NCBI RefSeq assembly: GCF_029867415.1
Contig: NW_026705226.1
Coordinates: forward strand, 868,001 to 932,000
Length of the DNA stretch: 64,000 nt
Direction of reading: 5' to 3'
DNA from: Vicia villosa
Taxonomy: Eukaryota > Streptophyta > Magnoliopsida > Fabales > Fabaceae
The notes below the pieces were generated by a model, which did not search any database, was not told the DNA's origin, and was given only the letters and a program-made list of their open reading frames with translations. Below, piece by piece: positions 1 to 11,455 of the stretch. Made by a program: the position numbers and the translations under genes. Position 1 is the stretch's first letter, and every line of letters begins with the position of its first letter.

Positions 1-467
1 AATTGGGTTTATCACGTTAGTCCCTCGGCAGTGATCTTCTCCAAAACATCATCAATAACAATCAAAGGTTTTATCTTTCTTTTCAGAATTACTAACATAC
101 TTCAACTGACAATCATGCATCATTCAACTAATATACCTCATTCATACATAGCGCATATACATTCATTTTGAGAAGCTAACTGCATCATACATTACATGCA
201 TCATAACATTGCATAAAATTCAGGTTGCCTTTTTAGGCCGTACTACAATCAAAGCAAGTGGTTCCTTTCGGAAGCATCTGCTTCACATCCTGAGAAATGG
301 TATTTACCTTGGGTGGCATCTGCAAGCCCATCCCCCGCAGAACTTCTTCCCGACAAAAGCAAATTTCAGGGCATTTTTAGTGTTCAATCATCTTCTACCT
401 TTAAGATCACGATAGGCAGACGTGCCTATCCGAATCTTCAGGTTTAAGAAGATTGAACAGGGGCAAC
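1..467 (+). mobile_element. 3' internal end of Ogre/Tat-like retrotransposon (partial)
   Basis: This stretch lies directly upstream of an Ogre/Tat-type LTR start at 468. It ends in a purine-rich run (AACAGGGGCAAC, 456-467) that fits a polypurine tract, which makes the LTR that follows the 3' LTR. No convincing protein is seen; a 68-codon open frame at 209-415 has no recognised domain. The rest of the element lies before the window start, so its length and 5' target duplication cannot be checked. Confidence 0.5.
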
Positions 468-972
468 TGTCATACCCCAAAATTTGCCCGATCAAATCTA
501 CGTCTGTTAATCCATCAAGGTTCAAAATTAAGAGTCATGGGGTTTGACATTTCTATTGTCAAACCCGTGCTCTCTTATGAATCAGGTTGAGTTAAAACAA
601 AGGCATAATTAAGAGATGTTCAGGACCCAAACACTGGGCCCGATTATTACAAGGGTTTATCATTCGTGGGGGTATTTTGGGGTTTTACTAACATCTGTTT
701 CGATTATTATTATTTTATCATGACTAACTATTAGCATTTAACATTATTAATATTTATTATTGTTAATATTAATAGGATTAGTATTAGGATTAATTAGGTT
801 TATTATTTTTATTAGGTTTTAGTAATTATATATAGTCTTATTAAAATTATTATTATGTTATTTACTATTATTATTAATTATTATTATTATTAGATTAGGA
901 TTATTAGGTTTAGTTGATGTTGGATCATTAGGTAATGGGTCTATTGGGTGTAGAAAACCCTTATTTGAATAA

Positions 973-980
973 TATAAATA
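973..980 (+). promoter_or_regulatory. TATA-like box of the Ogre/Tat-like LTR
   Basis: TATAAATA lies about 500 bp into the LTR, where the U3 promoter of a plant gypsy LTR would be expected. Its use is inferred; no start site can be seen. Confidence 0.35.
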
Positions 981-1539
981 GACTATTTTTGTATATATTA
1001 GGGGAGGACACCGATTTTAACCCGTGTACATAGTATCTGCCTCCTTTAGACGTACCAATTTTTGATTGTCACAATTTCAAAAACTCAAACTCTGCTTCAA
1101 CTGTATCATCATGTTGCTACCATACGCAAAGTTAACAACAACAACCTGAATTGGCAAATTTTAATGCAACATTGATTGAAATTCATTGACATAATATTGT
1201 ACATAGTGCTAAATAACTTATGTTGTACATAGTGCTGCTCTTTTGTTTTATGCAGAAATTAAATGGGAATCAGATCTCCGACGCCGCTTGCCAAACCGCG
1301 CACAGAACCCCCTTCTCGGATCGGCACTTCCGTCTCCATGTCTTTAAGACAACCAGCTTTCATCAGCGATCATCATCACGGACGTCCAAAGCTTCCATAA
1401 TCGAGCAAGCTAAGGCGCTTTTCGTATCAAAAATTTGCAACTTCGATTTCACACCTACGTGCAATTTTAATATCATTTGATTATGTTTTTGTGTTTGTAA
1501 TGATGTTTCGATGCTGGTTGGATAATTTGATTGAGGTTT

Positions 1540-1807
1540 TGATAAGAAGCGGCCCAATAGAATTAAAAAGAAGGCTGTTTGGCTAAAGGACTTCGTTTGA
1601 ACTAGGGAGGGAGGTCCATTTAGTATTTTTAATCAAGTTGTTATTTTATGTTATTATCTATTTCAGCCCATGGCCCATGTAGTAGAACAAACCCTACTAC
1701 TATTTAAACATTGTATGCTGCCATATTATGTCAAGAAGAAAAGTTGATTTTATCTTATTGTCTTTTAATGCTTTCTAGATCTAGGGTTATTGAACACATA
1801 TCTATCA
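1540..1807 (+). repeat. 5' LTR of the Reina-like element
   Basis: It runs from TGATAAGAAG to ATATCTATCA and is identical to 7268-7535. A TATTTAAA motif lies near 1701-1708. The interior follows at 1808. Confidence 0.95.
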
Positions 1808-1808
1808 T

Positions 1809-1820
1809 TGGTGCTTTCCT
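1809..1820 (+). other. Putative primer binding site
   Basis: TGGTGCTTTCCT follows the 5' LTR after one base and begins with the TGG expected to pair with a tRNA 3' CCA. The tRNA species cannot be named from sequence alone. Confidence 0.5.
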
Positions 1821-1841
1821 TTACCTTTCTCAAGCCCTCTC

Positions 1842-4754
1842 ATGGCTCCCCCAAAACCCCCAAACCCCTCTTCTAAAGAGATTTTAGAAGAAGCTTTACA
1901 AATGTCCTCATTACACTTAAACAATGCTATGGCTGAGACACAAAAGCAAATGGATGTAAGATTTGCTCAAGTTCATGAAGAGATCTCCAAACAAGTGGGT
2001 CAGCTGCATACAAGGTTAGAGAATGACAAAGTTGAGGAAGAGTCAAAATACCAAGCTCTTATGGCAGCTCTGCAGAAAATTTCCATACAAAAAGAACAAC
2101 AAGCTGCTATACCTACCCATTCTGCACATTCTGGTGGCAGCACATCAGGTATACAACCCTCTTCCTTATCTTTTGGGTCACCTACTTTAACCCATGTGAT
2201 CACACCCACCCACTCACCCATTACCCACACTGCTACCCCGACCCATTCTGTTTTCAGACCACCCGTAACCCACACTTTTTCCCCCACTCAGCCCACTATA
2301 TCTATACCCCCAAATTTTCACGCTGTACCCCCACCACCACATTTTATTCCATACCCCCCATACACACCCCAATCTGCATTTGTCCCAATCACACAACCAG
2401 ACCCATACCATCAGCTAGCCCACATACCCCCATTACCCCCTTTGCGTTCACCAAAACTTGAATTGCCTTTATTTGATGGGTCTAATCCATTGGAATGGTT
2501 ATTTCAAGCGGATCAGTTCTTTAGTTTTTATAATCTTCTACCAGAAAATCGTTTATCTCTTATTTCATTTTATATGAAGGGTGATGCTTTAGGTTGGTTT
2601 AAGTGGATGCACCAAAATCGTTTGTTAACTGATTGGGTATCTTTCACAAGAGCTTTAGAATTACGTTTTGGTCCTTCTACTTTTGAAAATCATCAAGCTG
2701 AATTATTTAAATTAAAGCAAACTGGTTCTGTTATGGAGTATCAAACAAAATTCGAGCAACTTGGAAACCAAGTGGTGGGGCTACCTGCTGTAGCTATTCT
2801 AAATTGTTTCATCTCTGGCCTACATATGGATATTCAAAATGAATTAGCTATCCATAAGCCTACATCTATTTCCCAAGCAATTGGGCTTGCCAAATTAATT
2901 GAGTCTAAACTCAAAGAGTCCAAACAAAAGTTCACTAAACCTTTTTCCACTTTCCAAAAACCAATTCCCACACCCCCAACCACCCAGAATTTCAAACCAC
3001 ACCCTTCTTCGGCTCAGCCCAATCTTACTACTCAAAAAAGCCCCAACCCACAACAACCTAAATTTCCCATCCGCAAGCTTACCCAAGCCCAACTACAAGA
3101 GAGACGAGCCCAAGGCCTTTGTTTCAATTGTGATGAGAAATTCATCACGGGACATAGATGTTCCACAAACAGATTTTTCATACTCTTGGCTGATGAGGAG
3201 GGAGTGAGTGTTGAACCAGAAAATTTAAATTTGGAAGAACCTCCTATGGAGGCAGACTTTAGTGATACTTACTTCCAGTTATCCCCTCAAGCTCTAACAG
3301 GCCATTACCACCCACAAACATTAAAATTCAAAGGAAAAATCCATGGGTTAACCGTTATGGTTTTGGTAGACACGGGTAGTACTCACAACATTATGCAGCC
3401 CCGAATTGCTCAGCACCTCAACCTCCCCACCACCCCAATCAACCAATTTTCTGTCATGGTTGGCAATGGATCCCACCTTCAATGTGAGGGAATTTGCAAC
3501 AATGTTCAAATCCTGCTTCAAAATAAACCTTTCACCTTGCCTTTTTATTTACTACCGATTGAAGGTGCTGATATTGTTCTAGGAATGGCTTGGCTTAGAA
3601 CACTGGGACCCATTCAAGCAGATTTTTCAATTCCCTCTCTCACTTTTCAACATCAAAACACCCCCCTAACTCTCACCGGTGATCCCAACTCAACCCCCAT
3701 AAATACCTCTTTCCACCAATTACGCCAACTCATCCACACCGATGCCATTGCCTCTTTTCACTTATTAATAATGGAACCTATTCAGAACACTTCCCCCACA
3801 TCTAAACTACCAGCTTCTGCCCCACCTAACCAAACCTTATTACCCACCCCCCTTACAAGACTTTTGACCAAATTTCAATCAATTTTTCAACATCCAAAAG
3901 GCCTTCCCCCACCAAGACCGCATGACCACCATATAAACCTTCTGCCCAATACACCACCCATCAATGTGAAACCCTACCGCTACCCTCATTCAAAAAAAGA
4001 AACCATGACAAAAATGATACAAGAGATGCTTCAAGAAGGCACAATCATACCTAGCACTAGCCCTTTTTCATCACCGGTCTTATTAGTCAAAAAGAAAGAC
4101 GGAACGTGGAGATTTTGTGTTGATTATAGAGCATTGAATGCAGTAACAGTAAAGGACAGATTTCCCATACCCACTATTGATGAACTATTAGACGAACTCA
4201 GTTCCGCTACCATTTTTTCCAAGATAGACTTGTGTTCAGGATACCATCAGATCAGATTAGCATCAAAAGACACGTATAAAACAGCTTTTCGAACTTTCGA
4301 TGGGCATTACGAATTCCTTGTAATGCCTTTCGGCCTCAGAAATGGGCCATCTACTTTTCAATCAGCTATGAACGAATTACTTCGTCCTTTCCTACGAAAA
4401 TTTGTTCTTGTTTTCTTTGATGATATTTTAATTTACAGTGCTAATTTTGAGGAGCATCTAACACATTTGCAGGTTATTTTAGAGTTGTTACAAAAGCAGG
4501 CATTTTTTGTGAAGCTACCTAAGTGTGTTTTTGCAGCAAGACAGATTGAATATTTAGGACACATTATTTCAAAAGGAGGAGTCGCACCTGATACTGAAAA
4601 AGTGAAGGCCATTTTGGATTGGCCAACACCACGTTCACTCTCGACGCTCCGAGGTTTTTTAGGCCTTACCGGGTTTTATCGCAGATTTGTTAAAGGCTAC
4701 GCCACTCTCGCCGCTCCCCTCACCGATTTATTGCGTTCCACTAATTTCAACTAG
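1842..4754 (+). pseudogene. Gag-protease-reverse transcriptase part of the gypsy polyprotein, ended by an in-frame stop
   Basis: The 970-codon frame starts 34 bp after the 5' LTR. Residues about 1-90 are helical and Gln/Glu-rich, and 90-205 are rich in Pro/Thr/His. The retrotransposon gag domain is near 210-370, and a Cys-rich knuckle (CFNC...GHRC) near 427-440. The protease DTGS motif is near 510. Reverse transcriptase spans about 690-880 with FCVDYRALN and the catalytic FFDDIL motif. The frame ends in TAG at 4752-4754, after the reverse transcriptase and before RNase H, exactly where family members stay open. The same frame continues for 434 codons after the stop, so this is a point nonsense change, not an end. 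Readthrough cannot be excluded. Confidence 0.92.
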
Positions 4755-6059
4755 AGTACAGAGGCTGCCAAGGCCTTTACAGAACTGAAACAGAAAATGA
4801 CCGACATGCCGGTCCTGGCTTTACCAGATTTTACAAAAGAATTTTCAATTGAAACGGATGCCTCTGGTGTAGCCATCGGTGCTGTTCTGTCCCAAGAAGG
4901 TCACCCCATTGCTTTTTTCAGCAAGAAGATGTGTCCTCGTATGCAAGCTTCTTCGGTGTATGTTCGGGAAATGTTCGCCATCACAGAATCTGTGAAAAAG
5001 TGGCGTCAGTATCTCATTGGTCAACGATTTCATATATATACGGATCAAAAGAGCTTAAGAAGTCTGCTACTACAACGCATTCAAACACCAGAACAGGAAA
5101 GGTGGACAGCTAAGCTACAAGGATTTGATTTTGATATTTCATACAAACCTGGAAAATCGAATCTTGTTGCGGATGCTTTAAGCAGAAAGTTTGAACCAGA
5201 ACCAGCAATCTTATTAGCTCTCTCATCTCCTCTTCCAGACTTGCTGCACACCTTGAAACATTTTTACAAAAATGATACAGTTGGTCAAAACTTATTACAG
5301 TTAGCAACTCAGAAGTCTCCAAACAACAATTACAGTGTGTGCCATGGCCTACTGTATTACAAACAAAGACTATTCATACCTGATATTGCTGAGTTGCGAC
5401 AACAGGTACTACTTGAGTATCACCAGACACCAACAGCTGGCCATTCCGGCGTCAAGGCCACTTTAGCAAGATTGCGAGCTTCTTTTTGTTGGCCAGGGGT
5501 GTACCTCGAAGTTAAAAACATGATTAAACAATGTTCCATATGCCAGCACAATAAATATGATACACAGAAAAAAAAAGGCTTGCTGCAGCCATTGCCAATT
5601 CCGAAACAAGTTTGGGAAGAAATAACAATGGATTTTATTACACACTTACCAAGTTCTTGCGGTCATACGACTATCTGGGTAATTTGTGATCGATTTTCGA
5701 AATTTGTGCACTTCATTCCTCTGCCTAACCACTTTTCCGCAAAAGACTTGGCAAACCGGTTCACAGTAGAGATCTTTCGTCTTCACGGAGCACCTAAAAC
5801 TATAGTTTCTGACCGGGATCCATTGTTTCTGAGCAAGTTTTGGAAGGAGTTCTTTAAGAATCAGGGGACGAGCCTGCAATACAGTACATCTTATCATCCT
5901 GAAACCGACGGCCAGACAGAAGTAGTAAATCGATCAGTAGAAACTTACTTACGCTGTTTTGCTGGGGATCATCCGCGTACTTGGCATAAATTTCTCCATT
6001 TAGCGGAATATTGGTATAACACATCTTTTCACTCAGCAATCCAGATGGCACCTTTATAA
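4755..6059 (+). pseudogene. RNase H-integrase part of the gypsy polyprotein, ended by a second stop
   Basis: This segment is in the same frame as the part upstream. The first internal Met is at 4797, but translation would need readthrough from 4754 rather than a real start. It has an RNase H of the RT-connected type (ETDASG, then YTDQKSL). The integrase zinc-binding HHCC region lies about 5430-5560 (H...H, then CSIC), followed by a catalytic core with Asp near 5630, SDRD near 5812 and the TDGQTE glutamate region near 5905. It ends in TAA at 6057-6059, within the motif just before the conserved ALYGR segment, and the same frame continues beyond. A functional integrase would need both stops bypassed. 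Confidence 0.9.
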
Positions 6060-7328
6060 GCTCTCTATGGCCGTGATCCTCCAAGTATCTTAGACTATGT
6101 CAGCAACTCGGTTTCAGATGTAGCTCTTGAAGATTCTCTGCAACAACAACAACAGATTTTGAACGACTTAAAAATACACTTGCAGAAAAGCAGAATCGCA
6201 ATGGAAAAGCAAGCGAATATGAAACGAAGGCATGTTACCTTTGTGGAAGGAGACTGGGTCCTTTTGAAGTTACAACCATATCGTCAGCACACGGTGCACC
6301 GTCGAGAATCTCAAAAACTTGCGCAAAGATACTTTGGCCCTTTTCGCATCATCAAACGGACAGGAACAGTTAACTACCTCTTGGATCTACCTTCTTCATC
6401 CCGCATCCATCCCATTGTTCATGTATCTCTGTTGAAAGCATACCATGGAACATTGCCATTGAAGGATTTCCAGCCACTTCCTTTACCGGACATCGTCGAT
6501 TTCGAAATGAACTCGGATGAAGTCTGTCACAAACACAAACAATCAGATTCTAACACACAGACATCACAGAAGGCAAATACTAAGAATAACGAGACTTTAC
6601 CATGTTCGTTTTCGTCGGGAACAGCACATGCAAGAGGAGCGGATACGGGTTTGCACAGTGCCACCAGTCAGCCACAGGATCTAACACCGCAAGGAGATCC
6701 GAATCGGAAAGGTCGAGTTGAAGTACAAAGAAGAAGAGAGAAGGTGCTTCAAACAAGAGGAGATTTTGTTTTGAATGGTGAAGAGGAAAGGGTACCGAAC
6801 GTGAAACAAGTGAACAAGGTAGAAAGGCAAAGAAAGAAAGGGGATCTGAGAAATGTTTACCGAGAGAGAGAGTTGTTGGATTCACAAAGTACTCTACTTG
6901 GTGATATGGAGAAAGCCTCGGTGATAACGTCTTCAAATAACCAAAAGACAATTAATGGTACTTTAATTGGGAAAGACTTGCACGCTTCACAGAGAACAGC
7001 TGGTTTCACTGCCCAAGGTGATAAGTTTCATTATTCCAACCAATCAGAGGCCAGGAATCAGATTCTTCCTTATCTCCCAACGGCTAGCAAATCCCACAAG
7101 CACGTGGGTCTGTCTCCCCACGAGGACAGCTATTCTCCACCAAAATCCCACTTGCAAGGAGGAATGGGTGGGTTTCCAATTTCTCACGGCCCAAATACCA
7201 TTCTGGATCCATCAGAGTCTTTTCCAATGAACCTTGAGGGCAAGGTTCTTGTTGGGCCCGGGAGTAATGATAAGAAGCGGCCCAATAGAATTAAAAAGAA
7301 GGCTGTTTGGCTAAAGGACTTCGTTTGA
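6060..7328 (+). pseudogene. Integrase C-terminal region with long tail ending inside the 3' LTR
   Basis: The frame continues from the second stop; its first Met is at 6159. It begins with ALYGRDPP and then carries the GPF/GPY-type integrase module (GDWVLLKL ... YFGPFRII ... HPIVHVSLLK, about 6240-6440). A plant chromovirus usually has a chromodomain next; none is recognised. Instead there is a hydrophilic tail of about 270 residues rich in Lys, Arg, Ser and Gln. The last 20 codons and the TGA stop (7326-7328) lie inside the 3' LTR, which starts at 7268. Composition and position suggest a lineage-specific extension; its role is unknown. Confidence 0.85.
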
Positions 7329-7535
7329 ACTAGGGAGGGAGGTCCATTTAGTATTTTTAATCAAGTTGTTATTTTATGTTATTATCTATTTCAGCCCATG
7401 GCCCATGTAGTAGAACAAACCCTACTACTATTTAAACATTGTATGCTGCCATATTATGTCAAGAAGAAAAGTTGATTTTATCTTATTGTCTTTTAATGCT
7501 TTCTAGATCTAGGGTTATTGAACACATATCTATCA
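7268..7535 (+). repeat. 3' LTR of the Reina-like element
   Basis: It is identical to the 5' LTR. It is preceded by a G-rich run (GGGCCCGGGAGTAA, 7254-7267) that may be the polypurine tract and is also coding. It is followed by the GGTTT target duplication. Confidence 0.95.
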
Positions 7536-9129
7536 GGTTTTAACGCATGTATAAATATTCACCATGGCTAGGGTTAGAAGCTTTGGTTTGGGGCTTTCTG
7601 GAACAAGTAAAATTAGAGCGATTCAATGGTTCTATCGTGTTTAAGACGCGATTTAAAATCGAACTGTGTAAATATTTGGGATTTATATAGCGCATCGGGT
7701 GAGATTTGAGTTTTCAAGGTCTAACACCACGCACCAAAAACGTTGCTGTAAGCTTCGTTTTTCCAGAAAGTCAAAACGAAAAAGAAAGGCTGGGCGCGGG
7801 GTTTTGTTGGTTCGAATTTTCTGTAATGATTATTTTATATTGTTTAATTGAAGTATTATATATTCAACTAACTATTGCAGCTCGAGTGGCAATAAGCAGA
7901 TGGAATCTTGTAACAAAACATGGGTTCGATCCCCACTGCTAACATTATTTTTCCACAAATAATTAACTGAAGATCCAGCGTTGCTCTCTTAACAGCGACC
8001 ACGGTACATCCTCGTCCCAGGACCATCAGATCTCCATAATATCAGATCTAACGCACCAGGAATGGGAGGCTCACCATGAACCCTCAAAAGATGCCACACG
8101 CAATAAAGACCCAGGTTTTATCATTCCATTTTTATATTTTATGTACATGATTATAGAATTAAATTTAATATTTTGTCTATATATAATTTGGTTTAAAATT
8201 AAATTAATAAAATAATATAATTAGGATTAGGATCATAATTAATATTAGGATTGTCCCGATTATTTTTCTGATTATTATCCCGGTTATTCGGTTATGTCGA
8301 TTATTCGACTTAATTGATTTAATTAATTTTAATCTATTTAATTATATAAATCATAAAAACCCTAGATAGGATCCCAATATCAGGGTTTTTCCAATCCCAC
8401 TGCCCATTTGGCAAAGAAAACATTAATCTTGAATAATTCTCTTCCCGATCCGACTAAAGCTATTGGTCGCATTAGACGAGAGATAAAAATATAATTTAAA
8501 ATACATTTAATTTGCTGCCCGCGACGATCGAATCTATCGATCTGAGTAACCATCAATGCCCCATTAATCCGTTAGCTATACTGATCAAATCTATTGATCA
8601 TCGCATCTAACGGTGACATATTAAATCAGGGTTGTACGCCCAAAATATTCAAAACACACTAAACCACGACACTACGGATTTTTATCCTTTTCGCCAAGGC
8701 AACTCAAAATGCCTTACAAACTCAAAACTACGATAGGCCATTCAAAAAGCCTTCAAACACCTCCATAATCAATTCTAAGGCGTACAACCCTGTGCCCGAA
8801 CTACGTTGACTCTGATTCTCCCTAAGGAGATACGTAGGCACTTGGATAACCAAGGCGAGTCCCCCTCCCTAAAATCTCAATTTTTCCCCTATTCAATTCC
8901 TTAGCTATTAACCTTAACTTTTAGCCATAAAACTTGACCCTTAGATTCAAATCCAATAGGAAAGGGTTGAGGGTGCCTAACACCTTCCCTCGACCTGATT
9001 ATAATAACTTACCCCGATCTCTAAACTGCGTAAGGTTTCCTATTCGCCCTTCAGAATAGGTGGCGACTCTAAAAACTTTAATTTTTAGGGCAGGTTGCTA
9101 CAGCATGAAATTAGGAATGTAGAAAGGAA

Positions 9130-9545
9130 ATGAGTTCAAGATTCGATACAAGCTTTGCAGGCTCAGTCATGGAAAAGAAGGGTGGTTCCAACAAATTTAA
9201 AGGCAAAGTCGACAAGACTCAAGGCATGAATCCTTGGTGGAACCCTCACAAACAACAGGCCAAAGATAGAACTTATGAATCCTCAAAAAGAGGAGAAGGA
9301 AACTATCGAAAGGACAAAGAAGATAAGAAAGGTGTACAGTGCTATCACTGTGAGAAGTGGGGTCACTTTTCTAAACAGGAAAGACAATGGATCGACAAAA
9401 GGCAAGGACGAAGGAGCGAACTTTGCACGCCAAGATTCAGACGATTATGAAGGTATGGTGGTTATGGCCATAGTTGCAGATAACCATGTCGAATCCAAGA
9501 TCTGTTTCCTCGATTCAGAGTGATCGAATCACATGTCTGGTCAAA
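9130..9545 (+). pseudogene. Ty1/copia gag-protease remnant
   Basis: A Lys/Arg-rich gag C-terminus holds a zinc knuckle (CYHCEKWGHFSK) near residues 72-83, in which the fourth metal ligand is Gln instead of Cys. The reading shifts to another frame at about 9380, and at about 9515-9545 it reaches the protease site, where the usual DTGCSNHM motif is broken by changes and a stop (DSE, stop, SNHMSG). The N-terminal gag is missing; the Ogre-like LTR ends 27 bp upstream. The remnant is dead. Confidence 0.75.
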
Positions 9546-11455
9546 AGGTGTGGTGGGCAAATTTCGAAGAAACAAAGAAGAGCAAGGTGAAACTTGTTAA
9601 TAATAGTTCGTTGCAAGCAGAAGGTCGAGATATTGTTGTTGATGAAAATTCCGCCTGGGATTGGAATTCGAGTAATTCAATCAACAAGCCATTGATGAGC
9701 TCTAACTTCGAAGAAGCAACTATTGAAGTCAAAGTTAATGCAATTGTTGAAACTCCAGTCGAATTCGAAGCAGTTGCCAACATTCCTAACACACTCGAAG
9801 TAGAAGAAGGTGTGGCTGCTAAAAGCCAAAGACATCAAAGAACTCGAATTCTTCCAGCACGACTTCAAGACTATGAAGTAGCTGGTGATTATGAAGTCAC
9901 ACAAGATGAAGAATTAGTTAATTTTGGTTCACCTGCAGGTGTTGAACCAATCCACTATAGCGAGGCTTTAAAGATTCAACAATGGAAGTTAGTTATGGTT
10001 GAAAAGTTATAGGAAATCGAGAGAAACAACACATGGGAGTTAGTCGAATTGCCAACACATAAAAAAGCTATCGACGTAAAGTGGGTGCTCAAACTTAAAC
10101 ACAATGCTGATGGGTCGATAAAAAGACATAAAGCAAGATTAGTAGCTCGAGGATTTCTTCAAAGAGCAGGGATGGACTACTCTGAATTATTTGCTCCAAT
10201 AGCAAGATTGGAGACTGTTCGACTAGTTGTAGCATTGGCATGCAATCAAGGTTGGTCGAAATTTCACTTGGTTGTGAGGTCAAAATTTCTGAATGGTCCT
10301 TTAGACGAACAGGTATATGTCACACAACCTCCTGGTTTTATGATTCAAAAGGACTCGAGTAAAGTATATAAGTTGCACAAAGCACTATATGATCTCAAGC
10401 ATGCACCTAGGGCATGAAATAAGAAGACCGACTCATACTTAGTCGAATTAGGATTTTTCAAATTCAAATCTAAATATGGTTTCCATGTTCAGGTTGTGGC
10501 ACAAAATATAACAATCATCTACTTATATGTCGATGGCTTGCTAGTAATTGGAAATAGCTTGGAGAACTTGTAGAAGTTCAAAGAACTGATGATGAAGGAA
10601 TTTTAAATATCGGATCTGGGAAAATTATCTTATTTCCTAGGCATGGAATTTCAAATGTCGAAGCAAGGTATGGTGCCGCATCAAAGAAAGTATGTCAAAG
10701 AGATACTCAAGAGATTCAGAATGGATGATTCCAATCCTGCATCCTCACCTGTTGAAACAAACTTGAATTTGAAGAAGCATGGAGAGGAATACAAAGTCGA
10801 TGTAACTTTGTTTAAGAAAATTATTAGATCTCTGAGATATGTGTGCAACAGTCGACCTGATATAGATTTCACTGTCAGATTAGTGAGAAAATACATGAGT
10901 GAAACAAGAGTGACACACATGAAGGCTGCAAGAAGAATTCTAAGATACCTAAAAGGATCGATAGACTATGGAATTCTATTTTGACGAGACTCTAAAGGCG
11001 AGGAAGCAATAGTTACTTGTTTTTAAGATGCCGATTGGTATGGAGATAAGGAAGATCGAAGAAGCACAACTGGATATTTCTTTCAAGTATTTGGTGCCTC
11101 AATTTCATGGTATTCGAAGAAATAACTTATGGTGGCATTAGCATCGTGTGAAGCTGAATATATAGTAGGTTCCTACGTTGCATGTCAAGCAATTTGGATC
11201 AGACCAGTACTTGAAGAAATGGAGGTCGAAGTGAAGAAACATCTGGTGTTGCAAATCAACAACAAGTCAACCATAAATCTGGCGAAGAATCCAGTTCTGC
11301 ATGGAAGGAGTAAGCATATCGAAGCTAGATTTCAATTCCTGAGGGAAAAGGTAAGTCGAGGTGAACTTGTAGTTAGGCATTTCTCGAGTGAAGCACAAAT
11401 GGCCGGCATTTTCACCAAAGGATTGACGATCGACATATTTGTAATTCTAGTATAG
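9546..11455 (+). pseudogene. Ty1/copia pol remnant lacking the integrase core
   Basis: Protease-adjacent sequence runs at about 9610 straight into the linker before reverse transcriptase, so the integrase core is deleted. Reverse transcriptase follows in pieces: KWVLKLKHNADG ... FAPIARLETVRLV at 10049-10417 and SYFLGMEF at 10620-10984. RNase H is at 11129-11455 (ALASCEAEY, KSTINLAKNP, HIEARFQFLREKV, IFTKGL). Stops or frame changes occur at about 10012, 10417, 10575, 10984 and 11025. The order is that of Ty1/copia. No product is expected. Confidence 0.85.

Larger units (their letters stand above)
1540..7535 (+). mobile_element. Complete Ty3/gypsy retrotransposon, Reina-like, recent insertion
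   Basis: The 5,996-bp element has two 268-bp LTRs that are identical base for base by eye, TG/CA ends, and a perfect 5-bp target duplication GGTTT (1535-1539 and 7536-7540). It sits in the Ogre-like LTR in the same orientation. Domain order in one frame is gag, zinc knuckle, protease, reverse transcriptase, RNase H, integrase, which defines Ty3/gypsy. The short LTRs and the CFNCDEKF-type knuckle suggest a Reina-like chromovirus, but no chromodomain is recognised. Two in-frame stops (4752-4754, 6057-6059) break the polyprotein although the insertion is young. Confidence 0.93.
468..9102 (+). mobile_element. Ogre/Tat-like 3' LTR, interrupted by a gypsy element
   Basis: The LTR starts TGTCATACCCC at 468 and ends GGTTGCTACA at 9102. 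Removing the inserted element and one copy of its target duplication leaves about 2,634 bp. The distal part (about 8780-9102) carries marks typical of legume Ogre LTRs, including GGAGATACGTAGGCA and GGTGCCTAACACCTTCCC. A TATA-like box lies at 973-980. At 7876-7942 there is a tRNA-like patch with a GGTTCGATCCC box. The sequence right of 9102 is a different (copia) element, with no primer site next to the LTR, which supports the 3'-LTR reading. Confidence 0.75.

Noticed and set aside
7876..7942. tRNA-like patch with GGTTCGATCCC
   Set aside because: Only a B-box-like word is convincing; no cloverleaf could be drawn by eye, and it lies within an Ogre-like LTR. Not called as a tRNA.
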